Shown here: positions 32,709-41,829 of the stretch, piece by piece | Position numbering within the stretch: position 1 is the first letter of the stretch | How the letters are laid out: every line of letters starts with the position of its first letter | Source: a virus | Length of the DNA stretch: 50,909 bases | Reading direction: 5' to 3' (one strand) | Virus record (IMG/VR): IMGVR_UViG_3300036827_000071 | Coordinates: 1-50,909 of that record | The notes under the pieces: generated by a model | Told to the model about the DNA's origin: nothing | Seen by the model: only the letters and a program-made list of their open reading frames with translations | The model's database searches: none | Made by a program: the position numbers and the translations under genes

Positions 32709-33772
32709 TACGTCACCTCCTCCGTGTTGTTGGTATAGATCGTCGTCGTGAGGTCGTCGTTTGTACCGAACGTGATCTGGAATCCGATACAACGAACAGT
32801 ACCTTGGTACTGAACGTAGTCATCGTTGATCATGACCCGGAACTGATCGCCTAGGTCGAAGTCGACAAACGGACTGAAATACTGCGACCGAACGACGATT
32901 GTCGGAATCTGCATCGCTGACTTCTTGCCCTTGAGGAGCGTGGCGGCCTGCGAGTTCAAGGAGGTCGTCAAGTACTGGCCAGCGTCGTCTGACTCTTCGA
33001 AGATGTTGTTGTACTCGGTAATCTTGGTAATCGATGAGGCTGTGCCGAAGTTGGCTAGGCCTGTGCCACTACCCACGACGAAGATGTAGTTGGCTATCCC
33101 GGTAGCCAAGAGCTCCATGGAGTAGGCTTGCAGCGCACCTCCAGGATAGTTCAATCCCAGCGTCTTGGTCGTCTTCTTCTTGCCACCCCACAAGTGGAAC
33201 TTACGTGCAAAGCTAGTTCCGTCGTTCCTGAACAGATAGTCGACGCCATCGCCCATCTGCTCCAGCTGCTGGAAGAGGTCGCTCAGCTGAGGGATATCGC
33301 CGATACCGTACTGAGCAGCAATGTTCTGCGTTCCGGAGGATTCCACCACCGTCGTAGTGTTGAGCGTCCAGCGCGACTGTGTATACGTCATGAGTGACGA
33401 GATTGCTGACTCGGGCTTACCTGAGTAGGACGCCGTCGTCGACAGAGTACGCTTCGAAAGATACCACAGGGGGTCTGACGCTTGTACGCTTACTCTACCG
33501 TCCGATCCAGCGGTGATCTGAGTGATCGGGCCCGCGAAGATTGGATACCCGGTCACCTTCTTGTCCCAGAGCCAGATCTCATGCTTGCCTGGATAGAAGT
33601 TGGCGAACGTCAGACCGAGATTACGGAAGTGGGTGGTGAAGCTCAGGTTGCATCCTTGGTCGCCCAAGAACCATGTCCCCTGCATATCGTAGTAAGGGAG
33701 CGAGGTCAGACGAACGCCGGAGTTAGACCTGACTTCGACGGAGAATCGACCAGTGCCGATAGGCGCTGCCAT
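32708..33772 (-). CDS. tail-tip protein (Tal/hub-like minor tail protein)
   Basis: 354 aa from ATG 33772, sharing bases with the previous stop. The chain starts MAAPIGTGRFSVEVRSNSGV and goes through NLGLTFANFYPGKHEIWLWD, YPIFAGPITQITAGSDGRVS, VQASDPLWYLSKRTL. The sequence of a wedge-like beta domain followed by F-x-G-x-I motifs and S-x-D-x-x-x-(W/L/F)-L-x-x-R is common to actinophage minor tail proteins that follow the distal tail protein (Tal N-terminal domain). It likely forms part of the hub closing the tail tube. The remainder (DGTSFARKFHLWGGKKKTTK) fits the same family. Confidence 0.75.
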   Translation of the reverse strand: MAAPIGTGRFSVEVRSNSGVRLTSLPYYDMQGTWFLGDQGCNLSFTTHFRNLGLTFANFYPGKHEIWLWDKKVTGYPIFAGPITQITAGSDGRVSVQASDPLWYLSKRTLSTTASYSGKPESAISSLMTYTQSRWTLNTTTVVESSGTQNIAAQYGIGDIPQLSDLFQQLEQMGDGVDYLFRNDGTSFARKFHLWGGKKKTTKTLGLNYPGGALQAYSMELLATGIANYIFVVGSGTGLANFGTASSITKITEYNNIFEESDDAGQYLTTSLNSQAATLLKGKKSAMQIPTIVVRSQYFSPFVDFDLGDQFRVMINDDYVQYQGTVRCIGFQITFGTNDDLTTTIYTNNTEEVT

Positions 33773-35301
33773 TACAGCCACGCATCCGTAGTAACCCACT
33801 CGAACGGTGCTGCTTCTCCGCCGTTACGCACTGCACTGACGGTGATGATGGCGTTGTTTGGAGGAATGCCACCGTCGTAGCCTGCAGGCACCACGATGCT
33901 TTGGATGTTCCCGGAGTAGTCGGTGGATGCTACACCAGGCTGCGTCAGAGGATCGACGATATTGGTAAGGCGCTGCGTAGCAAAGTTGTACTCGTATCCA
34001 CCTACAGGTAGTCCAACAGTTGAGATGCCGACCGTGAAGATCGTACCGAAGCTGGCAGAGATGGCACTCAGTGTAATGGCGGTCGTAGTCGATCCAGGGT
34101 CGACCATGAATCTGACCTTTGGGAAGGACGAGATGTTTCCGACGTTGACAGAGACGTTGTTGCCGCCATAACCGAATAGCGAACGGCTACTGCTGTAGCA
34201 TCGTGCATCCGAGGCCTCGAGCTGGATCTGGACATCTGCGCTACCGATGCGACGAGCCTGATCGTAGTCGAACTTGAAGCTAATCGGCTTGCAGTGGCTG
34301 ATACGCTGTGCCAAGCCCGGTAGCTTGAAGTAGAACGGCGCAGTGGTAGCTCTCGGAAGGAAGTTCGTACGAAGCGTCTCGAGGAAGCTGTCGATGCCAT
34401 TTGTCGGATCGCCGTAGGCTGTGCCACTGATAATCCACGTGCGCGGGCCGACATAGGTAGCGTCGACAAAGCCTCCGTGGCCGCCATCCATGTTGTCCGA
34501 GTTGACGTTCATGTCAGGAAGGTCGTGACCAGTGACAGAACTGACATCGAAGTAAGGAGTAGCGGAGTTCGGCGGGTTGAGTTCCACACCTGTAGCCGTA
34601 TACATGTACGACAAGTCGTCTGTTGTACCATCGGAAGTACCGTTCAGCATTAGCATGCAGCCTGCATAGTTGGCTGCTGCTGAGATTCCGATCCCCAGGC
34701 CCCAGTTGGTGTTACCAGCAGAAGGCGCAGCCAGCAGACGGCCCAAGGCACCTGCGCTGGTCAGCAAGTAGACACCATCGACTGTGCCAAACTGGTTACC
34801 GCCGTTCTCCCAGATCGGCGGCTGACTCACTTCGTTGGCAAGCTTGTACCCAGTCCAGCCAGCTCCAATGGCGATGCAGCCGACAGCAGCCTGTGGTACA
34901 GTACTACTACCAGCAATGATGCCTGTATTGGGAGATGTACCGTTGCCCTGAGCAGTCATCGACGACCCGAGTGAGGCGACGTTCGCATAGCCTACTACTT
35001 CGATCCGCGCACGAATAGCACTCCCGAACGTAACGGTGACAGGCTCAATAGTAGTCCATGGCCCACCCATAAGCGTCCAGATCTCAGTGCGCACACCTGT
35101 GCCTGAGATCGCGGCCTGCTGAGTGAATGTGCCCTGAGTAGAGGAGACACCCGTTGCGGCAGTAGTTCCTTCCACATGCACGTACGCGATCAAGCAGTTC
35201 ATGCTGCTATTCGCGTAGACCCTACCTCCGCCGCTGGCAAGTGCTGTACCGGTGCCGATAACTCCTGTGGCGTATCGACATACCGCAAGTGGTGATGGCA
35301 T
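33772..35301 (-). CDS. distal tail (Dit-like) protein with an extra N-terminal domain
   Basis: 509 aa from ATG 35301, which shares its A with the tape-measure TAA. Residues ~1-215 are a beta-rich domain (ATGVIGTGTALASGGGRVYA, TEIWTLMGGPWTTIEPVTVT) of the concanavalin-like style seen in carbohydrate-binding additions. Residues ~230-390 contain the Dit-type core: YFDVSSVTGHDLPDMNVNSD, TWIISGTAYG, LETLRTNFLPRATTAPFYFK, DYDQARRIGSADVQIQLEA. The end is another small beta domain. Dit proteins form a hexameric ring at the tail tip; here the N-terminal addition may bind cell-surface sugars (inference). Confidence 0.75.
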   Translation of the reverse strand: MPSPLAVCRYATGVIGTGTALASGGGRVYANSSMNCLIAYVHVEGTTAATGVSSTQGTFTQQAAISGTGVRTEIWTLMGGPWTTIEPVTVTFGSAIRARIEVVGYANVASLGSSMTAQGNGTSPNTGIIAGSSTVPQAAVGCIAIGAGWTGYKLANEVSQPPIWENGGNQFGTVDGVYLLTSAGALGRLLAAPSAGNTNWGLGIGISAAANYAGCMLMLNGTSDGTTDDLSYMYTATGVELNPPNSATPYFDVSSVTGHDLPDMNVNSDNMDGGHGGFVDATYVGPRTWIISGTAYGDPTNGIDSFLETLRTNFLPRATTAPFYFKLPGLAQRISHCKPISFKFDYDQARRIGSADVQIQLEASDARCYSSSRSLFGYGGNNVSVNVGNISSFPKVRFMVDPGSTTTAITLSAISASFGTIFTVGISTVGLPVGGYEYNFATQRLTNIVDPLTQPGVASTDYSGNIQSIVVPAGYDGGIPPNNAIITVSAVRNGGEAAPFEWVTTDAWL

Positions 35302-38300
35302 TAGATGTGCCTCGCAATCGCCCAACCAAAGTCAGCTGCTTGCTTCTCGGTCGGCTTCTCGGTGGTGGTTAGGTTGACCTGGACAGAACCCTCGGCGAAG
35401 TTGTTCTGCTTGGCGATACTGTCGCCCTTACCCTTGTGATGCTTCTGTCCGCTTCCTCCACCACTATGACCGTGGTGTCCGCCTCCGCCACCCTTCTTGC
35501 CGAAGATGTCCTCTTCGAGGGTGTCGTTCAGGTTGGTGTCAATCGCGCCAGCCTGCTTGAGGAGCTTCTCGACCTCCTTGAGTGTCGAAGCACCCAACAG
35601 GGCCTTGACGAGAGGATCATCTGTTGGCCCAGCATTGACAAGGCTCTGCAGGAGCTGACGTCCGTAGGAGGACTTCATCCCCTTCATGCCTGCAAGCTTC
35701 TTGATATCGCCGGCCCAGGTCTTGAGTGCATTGACCTGCGTGCGCAGCCAGTTAGTTACCGAGCCACCAGAGACAGCGTAGTTATCGCCACCGAACATTG
35801 AAGTGATATCGGTGACACCAGTCTCCATCGACTGCATGTTCGACCACTCGTCGTCGATGGCGGCAGCCTGTGCCTTCATCGTGTTGACGAGATGCTGAAT
35901 CGCCTTCGGCACCTTGCCATTGGCGTTGGTAGCAGCCTTCTGAATCGAAGTGGCCAGGTTGTCCAGATGGGTCGCAAGCGGCGAGACGCTCTTGTCGAAC
36001 ACGGTGGTGACGCCATCGGAGAGCTGCTTACCCTGCTTCTCTAGGTCCGTGCGATCCTTCTTCAAGTCCTTGATGACTTGCTGCAGATGCTTGTGCGCAG
36101 GGTCGCCACTCTTGCCCAGTGAGTTGAGCGCCTTCTCCATGGCTTCGATGTTCTTGGTGATGTCACCGTCGCCAAGGTGCGAGCGAATGTCCTTGATCGA
36201 AGACAGGAGCGACTTGAGTGCGGACGCCTGCTTCTCAATCTTGTACCGCTCGGAGTCGCTGAGCTTGCCCTTGCCGTGGAGCTTGTTCTCCAAGTCGTTG
36301 TAGCTCTTCGTCAGCTGCTTGAGAGGCGCCTGCAGAAGTGCCTTGATTGTCGGCTGGGCCTTCTTGTGTGCGTTCTTCGTGTGCTTGACCATCGCATCAG
36401 CGGAAGCAGCACCGAAGGTTGCGGCTGCAGTATCTGCCTGACGCTTGATATCGGACGTCGAACCGAACAGGCTGGGGTTTGCCCCTGGAGGAGAGCTGCT
36501 CTTGTGGTGGCCACCACCACCACCACCACCTCCGCCAGAGCCACCTGATCCACCCATGCCAGGCAGACTTCCGACATAGCCACCAAATCCGCCGCTGTGA
36601 CTGTAAGTCGTTGAAACGTGGCTAGGCACCTGCTTGAGAGCGTTGGTCAGGAGCTTGGTGAGGCTATAGCCCTTGCCGAGTGCAGAGTTCACGCTATTCA
36701 GGGAACGAGTAAGCGTTCCCATCGGTCCGCCTGATCCTTGCATCTTGTCGTACAGCTGCTGCAGCTTCTCCCGGTCTGCTTCCTTGAGCCCAGTACTCTT
36801 GAGCCACGTCTGGAACTGATTCTGCAGGGAGCGAGCTTCGGCCTCAGAGGCAAGGCGAGCCGCCTTGGTCTTGCCCATCCACAAGTCCTGCTTGTATGTG
36901 TCCTGACCAACAGCCACAGCGTGGGCCTTGATGGCGTCGACCACCTGCGTGAACATGGAGATGGTCTGCTGGCCAGCCTTCTTCTGCGCGTCGAGCGAGA
37001 CCTTGTTCTTGTTCAAGGACTTGGTCGCCTGGTCTTCTGTCTGGTACATAGCGACCTGTGTCTTCTTGACGTTCTCGCCAATCCCAATCAGCCAGTTCAT
37101 CGCATCTGACAAGGCCTGGAACTTGTTCTTCTGGTTCACCACCTGGGAGGTGAGCAGCTCCATTGTTGTCATCAGGCCTGTGTTGCCATTGGCTGCACGC
37201 TGGACCTGCGTCAAGTACTTATCGATGCCCGACTCAACAGGGTTCAGGCCCTTGGCATTGAAGTCGGAGAAGCTCTGCGTCAGGTCGACACCAGAAGCCT
37301 TAGCCAGGACATACGCAGCATCTGACGTTGTGCTAAAGCGCTCTGCAGCCAGGTCGAGGTTCTGGTTGACATTGAACATTGCCTGTGCGAACTTGTTCGC
37401 CTTGCCTGCAGCGTCATTGCCAGTGAACCAGTTGACCGGGTTGAGCTCGGACGCGATACCACCAATTGAAGTGGTATTCTTGTTCAGCGCCCCCAGCGTA
37501 TTCTGCATGTTCTTCTGCAGCTTGGCGTAGTCACCAGAGTTGGCAATCTGGTTCATGCCCTCGCTGTACAGCTGCTGAGCCTTTCGACTGCCTTGCAGGC
37601 CTATCGTGTAGATCGCCAGTGCACCAGTCAAGGCAATCAGAGGGCCCATCATTCCAGCCATCGAAGCTGCACCAGCATCTACTTCACCTGCCATAGCCGC
37701 TGCAGACTCACCAGCTGCTACGGCATCAGCATCGAACAGAGCTAGCTGTTCGTCGACTACGACTAGGTCCTCTCCGAACAGGGCCATCTGCTCGCCAGCA
37801 GCAGCAACCTGAACAGTCAGCGCATCAACTTCAGTTCCTGCAGCAGCCATCGCCTCCGAAGCAGTAGCCGCACTGCTAGCAGCGCTCTTGCCGAACCAAA
37901 GGAACGACCTACCTGCGATAGTCGCATTGGCGTCGATCATTAGGAAGACGCCAGCGAAGGCAGTCATGATGCCGATCACTACTGCCAACGCAGATCCAAT
38001 GGCGCCGACGTACACGATCCACTTCTGCGTACTCGGTGACAGCTTCTCGAACCAGTCGACGATCTTCGACAGGATATTGATGAGCTTGGTCGCTACTGGG
38101 AGCAAGTCAGTACCGATACGCGTTACCAGGATCTTGTACTTATTGGACAACAGCTGGGCCTGAGCTGCAGGTGTCTTCGCCATGTGCTGGTATTCGTTGT
38201 TGAGCAGACCCTGCGTATGCTTAAGGTTGTCCGTGTACTCGTTGAGCTGCTTGTACCCGGTGATGGCAGGGTCCAAGAAGCGTCGAGCCTGAATCGTTCC

Positions 38301-39281
38301 GCCGCCACCCTTGAAGACATCCGTGATGACTGCGGAGCGCTGAACCTTCGTCATTCCCGCAGTTGCTGCGTTTAGTTCCTTCATGATCTGCGGAATAGGC
38401 TTCAACTTGCCCTGTGCGTCGACAAGATTGACACTGAACTTCTTCGCAGCGTCGGCGCTGCCGTAAATTCCGGCGGCGGCCTTCTTGCCAATCGCCGCTT
38501 CGGCAATCTGGCCGAAATACTTCATGTTCGCCAAGGAGTTGGGATTATCCAACGCGTCCAAGGCACGAGCAGCAGAGGAAGCTGCCATTGATGTGGACAG
38601 ACCATTACGAGTCAGGAAAGCCATCATGCCGGCGAGGTCTTTGAAACTCTCGCCAGCACGGGCCGCTGACGGGATCGCACGACCGATGGCAGAGGAGAAC
38701 GCACCGTAGTCGCCAACACCCTCACGAACGAGCTCGAACATCAAGTTCTCGTCGTGTGTTGCCTTGCTGAGTGGCTGGTGGAAGGCATTCAGGATCGAGA
38801 TCGTTGCACGACCCGAATCCTGCAGGTTGACCTGCCCAGCGACTGCAGTCTTGGAGAACGTCTCCAACAGCTTCTTCGCCTGTGGAACGTTGACGTCCAC
38901 GGACGAGAAGATGTCATACAGACCACCCTGCACCTGATCGAATGGCACTGCAATCTTGTTCGCTACGCTCTCACCGATGTCGCCCAGCTTCTTGATAGAC
39001 GACCCTGTGGCATCCGTCTGCGTCTTGGTGAGAGCGACCTCGCGGTTGTACTCCATTGCCTGCTTGGTGGCATTGGCGTAGAACTCAAGACCCTTGGCAC
39101 CTATGTAGGCAATACCTACACCCACCGTAGCCATCGATGCGCCTCTCCGCATCGATGCCTGGGCAGCCAGCTGCTCCTCCTTGGACAGAGCGCTCATCTT
39201 GCCGCTCAGCCCTGCAAGAACACGAGATGCTTCGTCGCGAGCACGAATGACGAGAAACAACTCGCGGGAGGAGAGTGGCAA
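35301..39281 (-). CDS. tape measure protein
   Basis: 1,326 aa from TTG 39281 with AGGAGG about 6 nt upstream. The N-terminus (SRELFLVIRARDEASRVLAG) and the PhageMin_Tail-like region (~80-400: FDQVQGGLYDIFSSVDVNVP, DLAGMMAFLTRNGLSTSMAA) are typical. A membrane segment follows at ~425-455 (IVYVGAIGSALAVVIGIMTA) and long helical stretches fill the rest. Two Gly/His-rich linkers stand out, about residues 905-935 and 1265-1300 (KKGGGGGHHGHSGGGSGQKH). By the usual 0.15 nm per residue the tail would be near 200 nm. It follows the frameshifted tail chaperones, as in other siphoviruses. Confidence 0.95.
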   Translation of the reverse strand: MPLSSRELFLVIRARDEASRVLAGLSGKMSALSKEEQLAAQASMRRGASMATVGVGIAYIGAKGLEFYANATKQAMEYNREVALTKTQTDATGSSIKKLGDIGESVANKIAVPFDQVQGGLYDIFSSVDVNVPQAKKLLETFSKTAVAGQVNLQDSGRATISILNAFHQPLSKATHDENLMFELVREGVGDYGAFSSAIGRAIPSAARAGESFKDLAGMMAFLTRNGLSTSMAASSAARALDALDNPNSLANMKYFGQIAEAAIGKKAAAGIYGSADAAKKFSVNLVDAQGKLKPIPQIMKELNAATAGMTKVQRSAVITDVFKGGGGTIQARRFLDPAITGYKQLNEYTDNLKHTQGLLNNEYQHMAKTPAAQAQLLSNKYKILVTRIGTDLLPVATKLINILSKIVDWFEKLSPSTQKWIVYVGAIGSALAVVIGIMTAFAGVFLMIDANATIAGRSFLWFGKSAASSAATASEAMAAAGTEVDALTVQVAAAGEQMALFGEDLVVVDEQLALFDADAVAAGESAAAMAGEVDAGAASMAGMMGPLIALTGALAIYTIGLQGSRKAQQLYSEGMNQIANSGDYAKLQKNMQNTLGALNKNTTSIGGIASELNPVNWFTGNDAAGKANKFAQAMFNVNQNLDLAAERFSTTSDAAYVLAKASGVDLTQSFSDFNAKGLNPVESGIDKYLTQVQRAANGNTGLMTTMELLTSQVVNQKNKFQALSDAMNWLIGIGENVKKTQVAMYQTEDQATKSLNKNKVSLDAQKKAGQQTISMFTQVVDAIKAHAVAVGQDTYKQDLWMGKTKAARLASEAEARSLQNQFQTWLKSTGLKEADREKLQQLYDKMQGSGGPMGTLTRSLNSVNSALGKGYSLTKLLTNALKQVPSHVSTTYSHSGGFGGYVGSLPGMGGSGGSGGGGGGGGGHHKSSSPPGANPSLFGSTSDIKRQADTAAATFGAASADAMVKHTKNAHKKAQPTIKALLQAPLKQLTKSYNDLENKLHGKGKLSDSERYKIEKQASALKSLLSSIKDIRSHLGDGDITKNIEAMEKALNSLGKSGDPAHKHLQQVIKDLKKDRTDLEKQGKQLSDGVTTVFDKSVSPLATHLDNLATSIQKAATNANGKVPKAIQHLVNTMKAQAAAIDDEWSNMQSMETGVTDITSMFGGDNYAVSGGSVTNWLRTQVNALKTWAGDIKKLAGMKGMKSSYGRQLLQSLVNAGPTDDPLVKALLGASTLKEVEKLLKQAGAIDTNLNDTLEEDIFGKKGGGGGHHGHSGGGSGQKHHKGKGDSIAKQNNFAEGSVQVNLTTTEKPTEKQAADFGWAIARHI

Positions 39282-39290
39282 CGCTGCCTC

Positions 39291-39886
39291 CTAGCCGGTG
39301 GGTTTCTTCCTCTTGCGGTTCTCAGCCTGCACTGCGTAGACGGACTCGATCAGGTGCATCTGGTACGCGTCCTGATCGAGTAGTCCACCTGCCCTAGGCA
39401 GCGCGCCATGGAGTCGGCACTTGGTAGCCAACTCGATGGCGAGCCATGCCTCTGGGTCTTCATCTACTCGACCGGCTCCGACGGCGGAGAGGTAGTACCG
39501 GAGCCGTTGGAGAAGTTTCCCTCCTCATCATCGTCCTCGAAGTTGTTCAGCTCGGACAGCAAGCCTTCAATCTCCTGACCGACCTTGGGGTCAAGAGACT
39601 TGATGTGCATCGGGTTGTGCAGATCGAGCTTGGTCCCATGCTCGTCCTCGAGGTTGTGGTCGACCACGCAGTTCTGGTACTCGTAGATCGTCACACGCTC
39701 GCTCATGGTCTGGAGCTCGCCTTCGAACTCCTTGCCCTTACCACCGCGAACCTTCATGCCCGCCATCAGGCTGCGCCGATCGAGGATCTGGCCGTAGCTG
39801 AGGCGTCGCAGAGTAACGAAGCCTCCCGGGCAGGACTTGAGTTCCTTCTGCTCTGCGAACTGCAGATTTGCTGTTGCTCTTGGCAT
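39291..39886 (-). CDS. tail assembly chaperone, -1 frameshift product (G-T type)
   Basis: Translation starts at ATG 39886 and, on slipping -1 at GGGAAAC (39521-39515), enters a second frame that ends at TAG 39293-39291. The extension reads KLLQRLRYYLSAVGAGRVDE and ATKCRLHGALPRAGGLLDQD, then ESVYAVQAENRKRKKPTG. It has no start codon with ribosome site of its own and lies between the G-like gene and the tape measure, exactly as in lambda-like G/GT systems. The minor fusion product guides tape-measure folding and tail-tube assembly. About 198 aa. Confidence 0.85.
39464..39886 (-). CDS. tail assembly chaperone, unshifted form (G type)
   Basis: 140 aa from ATG 39886 with AGGGAGAG upstream; a longer in-frame opening to 40006 has no ribosome site and runs through intergenic hairpins. 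Sequence: ATANLQFAEQKELKSCPGGF, VTLRRLSYGQILDRRSLMAG, TIYEYQNCVVDHNLEDEHGT, ending in an acidic Ser/Pro-rich tail beyond the slippery site. The (V/T)-x-L-R-(R/P)-L-(S/P)-Y-G motif near the start is typical of actinophage chaperone G. It is the main product; a fraction of ribosomes shift to make the fusion. Confidence 0.85.
   Translation of the reverse strand: MPRATANLQFAEQKELKSCPGGFVTLRRLSYGQILDRRSLMAGMKVRGGKGKEFEGELQTMSERVTIYEYQNCVVDHNLEDEHGTKLDLHNPMHIKSLDPKVGQEIEGLLSELNNFEDDDEEGNFSNGSGTTSPPSEPVE
39515..39521 (-). promoter_or_regulatory. -1 ribosomal frameshift site GGGAAAC
   Basis: Read on -, the heptamer G GGA AAC is in the X XXY YYZ phase of the G frame (codons GAG GGA AAC). A shift of -1 re-reads GGG AAA and opens the downstream T frame to 39291. 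The G frame itself ends about 17 codons further on at 39464. Confidence 0.88.
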
Positions 39887-39999
39887 CGTCTCTCCCTCTA
39901 AGAGATTGTGCTTTGGACTTTCACCCGTATACCTCGGTTGAGGTTGGGCGTTCTTGCGTCTATCTTGAATCTCGTTCGGTGAGACCTCAGATAGACTTC

Positions 40000-40038
40000 G
40001 GCTCACCCCTCTCGCGAAGAAGCCACAGGGGGTGAGCC
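40000..40038 (-). promoter_or_regulatory. 10-bp perfect stem between major tail and chaperone genes
   Basis: GGCTCACCCC (40000-40009) pairs with GGGGTGAGCC (40029-40038) around a 19-nt loop. A second perfect 8-bp pair, AGATAGAC (39990-39997) with GTCTATCT (39958-39965), lies just downstream in the transcript. The 166-nt gap 39887-40052 holds nothing else apart from these. Attenuation here would lower chaperone and tape-measure expression relative to the abundant major tail protein. Confidence 0.6.
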
Positions 40039-40052
40039 CTTCTTCCTAGACC

Positions 40053-40985
40053 CTAGGTGATGACTTCCTGCGTCGCAACCGTGACAGTGTAGCTGTTGCC
40101 AGTGTTGTCGATCGAGCCGGTGAAGTTGGTGGAGGCGCGAATGACATCGCCCTGGTTGCCAACATTCACAGGGTACTCCGTCTGAGTACCGACAGGAATG
40201 TTGATGGTGATCGCGTTGTTTGCACCCTTGCTTGCGACCACCGTGACGGACTGTGAGGTCAGAGCAACGAAGTCCGCGTACTGCGTCTTGTCGACGAAGT
40301 CACGATCGATCGTCAGAGTCACATCACGCTCGCCGAAAGCAACGTACTGAGCCGCCCGTGTGGTGTTGTTGAGACGGAACTGTGGCGTGCCGTTGTCGTT
40401 CACCGTGAAGGTGAACTGGTCGGCATCGAAGACCTGAGTCGCTGTCGGAACCTGCACGCTGTACATGCCTGCGCCGAAAGGAGTGGTCGTGGGCCACGTT
40501 GCGGTCGGGGCGCTCTGGGTGCCTTCTTCGAGTCCGATCATCGAGAAGGTCGCCTGCATGATGCCAGACGAATCGACCGAGAACACGAACTGAGAAGTGA
40601 TGCACCCGTAGTACCCGAATACTACACCGTTGCGGACGATCGTGATCGACATCGTCTTGGCAGGCACTGCAGCCTGACTCGGCGTGAAGGTGTAGACCTT
40701 GTTGGTCGTACCAGTCGAAGCGAAGTTCGTCCGCGCACACCGTAGGAAGTAAACGACTTGGTCTTCCTCGGCCTCGATCGTGATGTCGCCGGAAGTGTTG
40801 ACGTGGCCGCCTACCACTCCGATTGCATCTGCGGAGGCACGCACAGGACGCCGCCACTGCTGATCATCCGAACGAGTCATCGTCTCGCTCAGGAACGGGA
40901 TGTACTTCGTCGGCGCGGTGTACGTGTTGAGCGTAGCTTCCAACGCCACGCCCATAATACTGGAGGCACCAATGCTGACGCCCAT
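40053..40985 (-). CDS. major tail tube protein
   Basis: 310 aa. The start (GVSIGASSIMGVALEATLNT, YTAPTKYIPFLSETM) with R-R-P-V-R and GHVNTSGDITIEAEEDQVVY, and a repeated strand pattern (FRLNNTTRAAQYVAFGERDV), fit the family of actinophage major tail proteins built on the tube beta-sandwich. The C-terminal ~80 residues (FVALTSQSVTVVASKGANNA, then a last beta strand) complete the fold. It is placed just before the frameshifted chaperones, the standard siphovirus position, and followed by a strong intergenic hairpin. Confidence 0.85.
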   Translation of the reverse strand: MGVSIGASSIMGVALEATLNTYTAPTKYIPFLSETMTRSDDQQWRRPVRASADAIGVVGGHVNTSGDITIEAEEDQVVYFLRCARTNFASTGTTNKVYTFTPSQAAVPAKTMSITIVRNGVVFGYYGCITSQFVFSVDSSGIMQATFSMIGLEEGTQSAPTATWPTTTPFGAGMYSVQVPTATQVFDADQFTFTVNDNGTPQFRLNNTTRAAQYVAFGERDVTLTIDRDFVDKTQYADFVALTSQSVTVVASKGANNAITINIPVGTQTEYPVNVGNQGDVIRASTNFTGSIDNTGNSYTVTVATQEVIT

Positions 40986-41359
40986 TACTTGTCACCTTCC
41001 TTCTTGGTGCCGGACGCTGCAGCAGTCTTGGCCGCTACAGGCTTTTCGTCGTCCTTGGCGTTCGCCTTGGAGTCATCGTCGTCGACGTACTTGACGGTGA
41101 CAGTACCAGGCATCCCGGAAGCTGCATCCTCCAGCTTCGGTCCAGGTACCACCTTGCGCTCGGTCACGACACCAGGGTTCTTGTCGTCGCCGAAGACGTC
41201 TTCGAGTGTCGAGTTGACCGTGCGGAAGTTGTGCTCGACCAGCTCCTTGCTGAACTCGACCGTCGAGCCGTTTACCAGGACACCAAGGCCCTGGACTACC
41301 ACTTCGGCGCCTTCGTGCAGATTGTCTGCCTCCAGCGTCACTTCGTAGTGACCCGCCAT
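40985..41359 (-). CDS. 124-aa tail/head-tail accessory protein, acidic-basic tail
   Basis: Start ATG 41359; stop shares a base with the next ATG. The first ~60 residues form a small beta-rich unit (GHYEVTLEADNLHEGAEVVV, NGSTVEFSKELVEHNFRTVN). The C-terminal half is unstructured and highly charged (VDDDDSKANAKDDEKPVAAK, TAAASGTKKEGDK). Position between the tail terminator and major tail tube genes implies a virion or assembly role. No family recognised. Confidence 0.6.
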   Translation of the reverse strand: MAGHYEVTLEADNLHEGAEVVVQGLGVLVNGSTVEFSKELVEHNFRTVNSTLEDVFGDDKNPGVVTERKVVPGPKLEDAASGMPGTVTVKYVDDDDSKANAKDDEKPVAAKTAAASGTKKEGDK

Positions 41360-41371
41360 GTAGCTTGCCTC

Positions 41372-41827
41372 CTATTCCGCTGCCTGGGGCAGTAGTTCCT
41401 GCGTCTGAATGTTGAATACGAGCCGGACCGCTCGCCAGAGGTCCCCCGCACGTGTTGCGTACCCCGGATCCAGATCCGTGACAAAGGAATGGATCGCCAT
41501 CCCGCCCACTGTGGAGTGCTCGTGCAGAACGTCTTGCACTTTCTGTCCCGCATCCACAGCGTCGCGCTGGTTGATCTCCACGTCCTGCACCTTGCCTACG
41601 TACACCATAAGAATGATGTCAGTGTTGACAGCTGTCTGACGCATTGCGCCGATCAGCTCTCGGCGCTGAGGCCCGGGCTCTACGCACACTGCAGGTGAAC
41701 GAGGAATGTTCTGCTGATCACCCTGCCAGACATCTGCGGCCTGGATACCAGTGTTCGCAACGGCGTCAGGGTCTTGCAGTAGTGCAATGATGTAGTCGAC
41801 GTAGGCGTTGATATCGCTTGATGCCAT
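41372..41827 (-). CDS. tail terminator-like protein
   Basis: 151 aa from ATG 41827, 2 nt after the previous stop; an in-frame start at 41866 would overlap the upstream gene by 37 nt and lacks a ribosome site. The alpha/beta order (INAYVDYIIALLQDPDAVAN, ILMVYVGKVQDVEINQRDAV, LDPGYATRAGDLWRAVRLVF) matches the small minor tail/terminator proteins that cap the tail tube and join it to the head. Position between the G-type completion protein and the tail tube gene supports this. Confidence 0.65.
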   Translation of the reverse strand: MASSDINAYVDYIIALLQDPDAVANTGIQAADVWQGDQQNIPRSPAVCVEPGPQRRELIGAMRQTAVNTDIILMVYVGKVQDVEINQRDAVDAGQKVQDVLHEHSTVGGMAIHSFVTDLDPGYATRAGDLWRAVRLVFNIQTQELLPQAAE

Positions 41828-41829
41828 AT

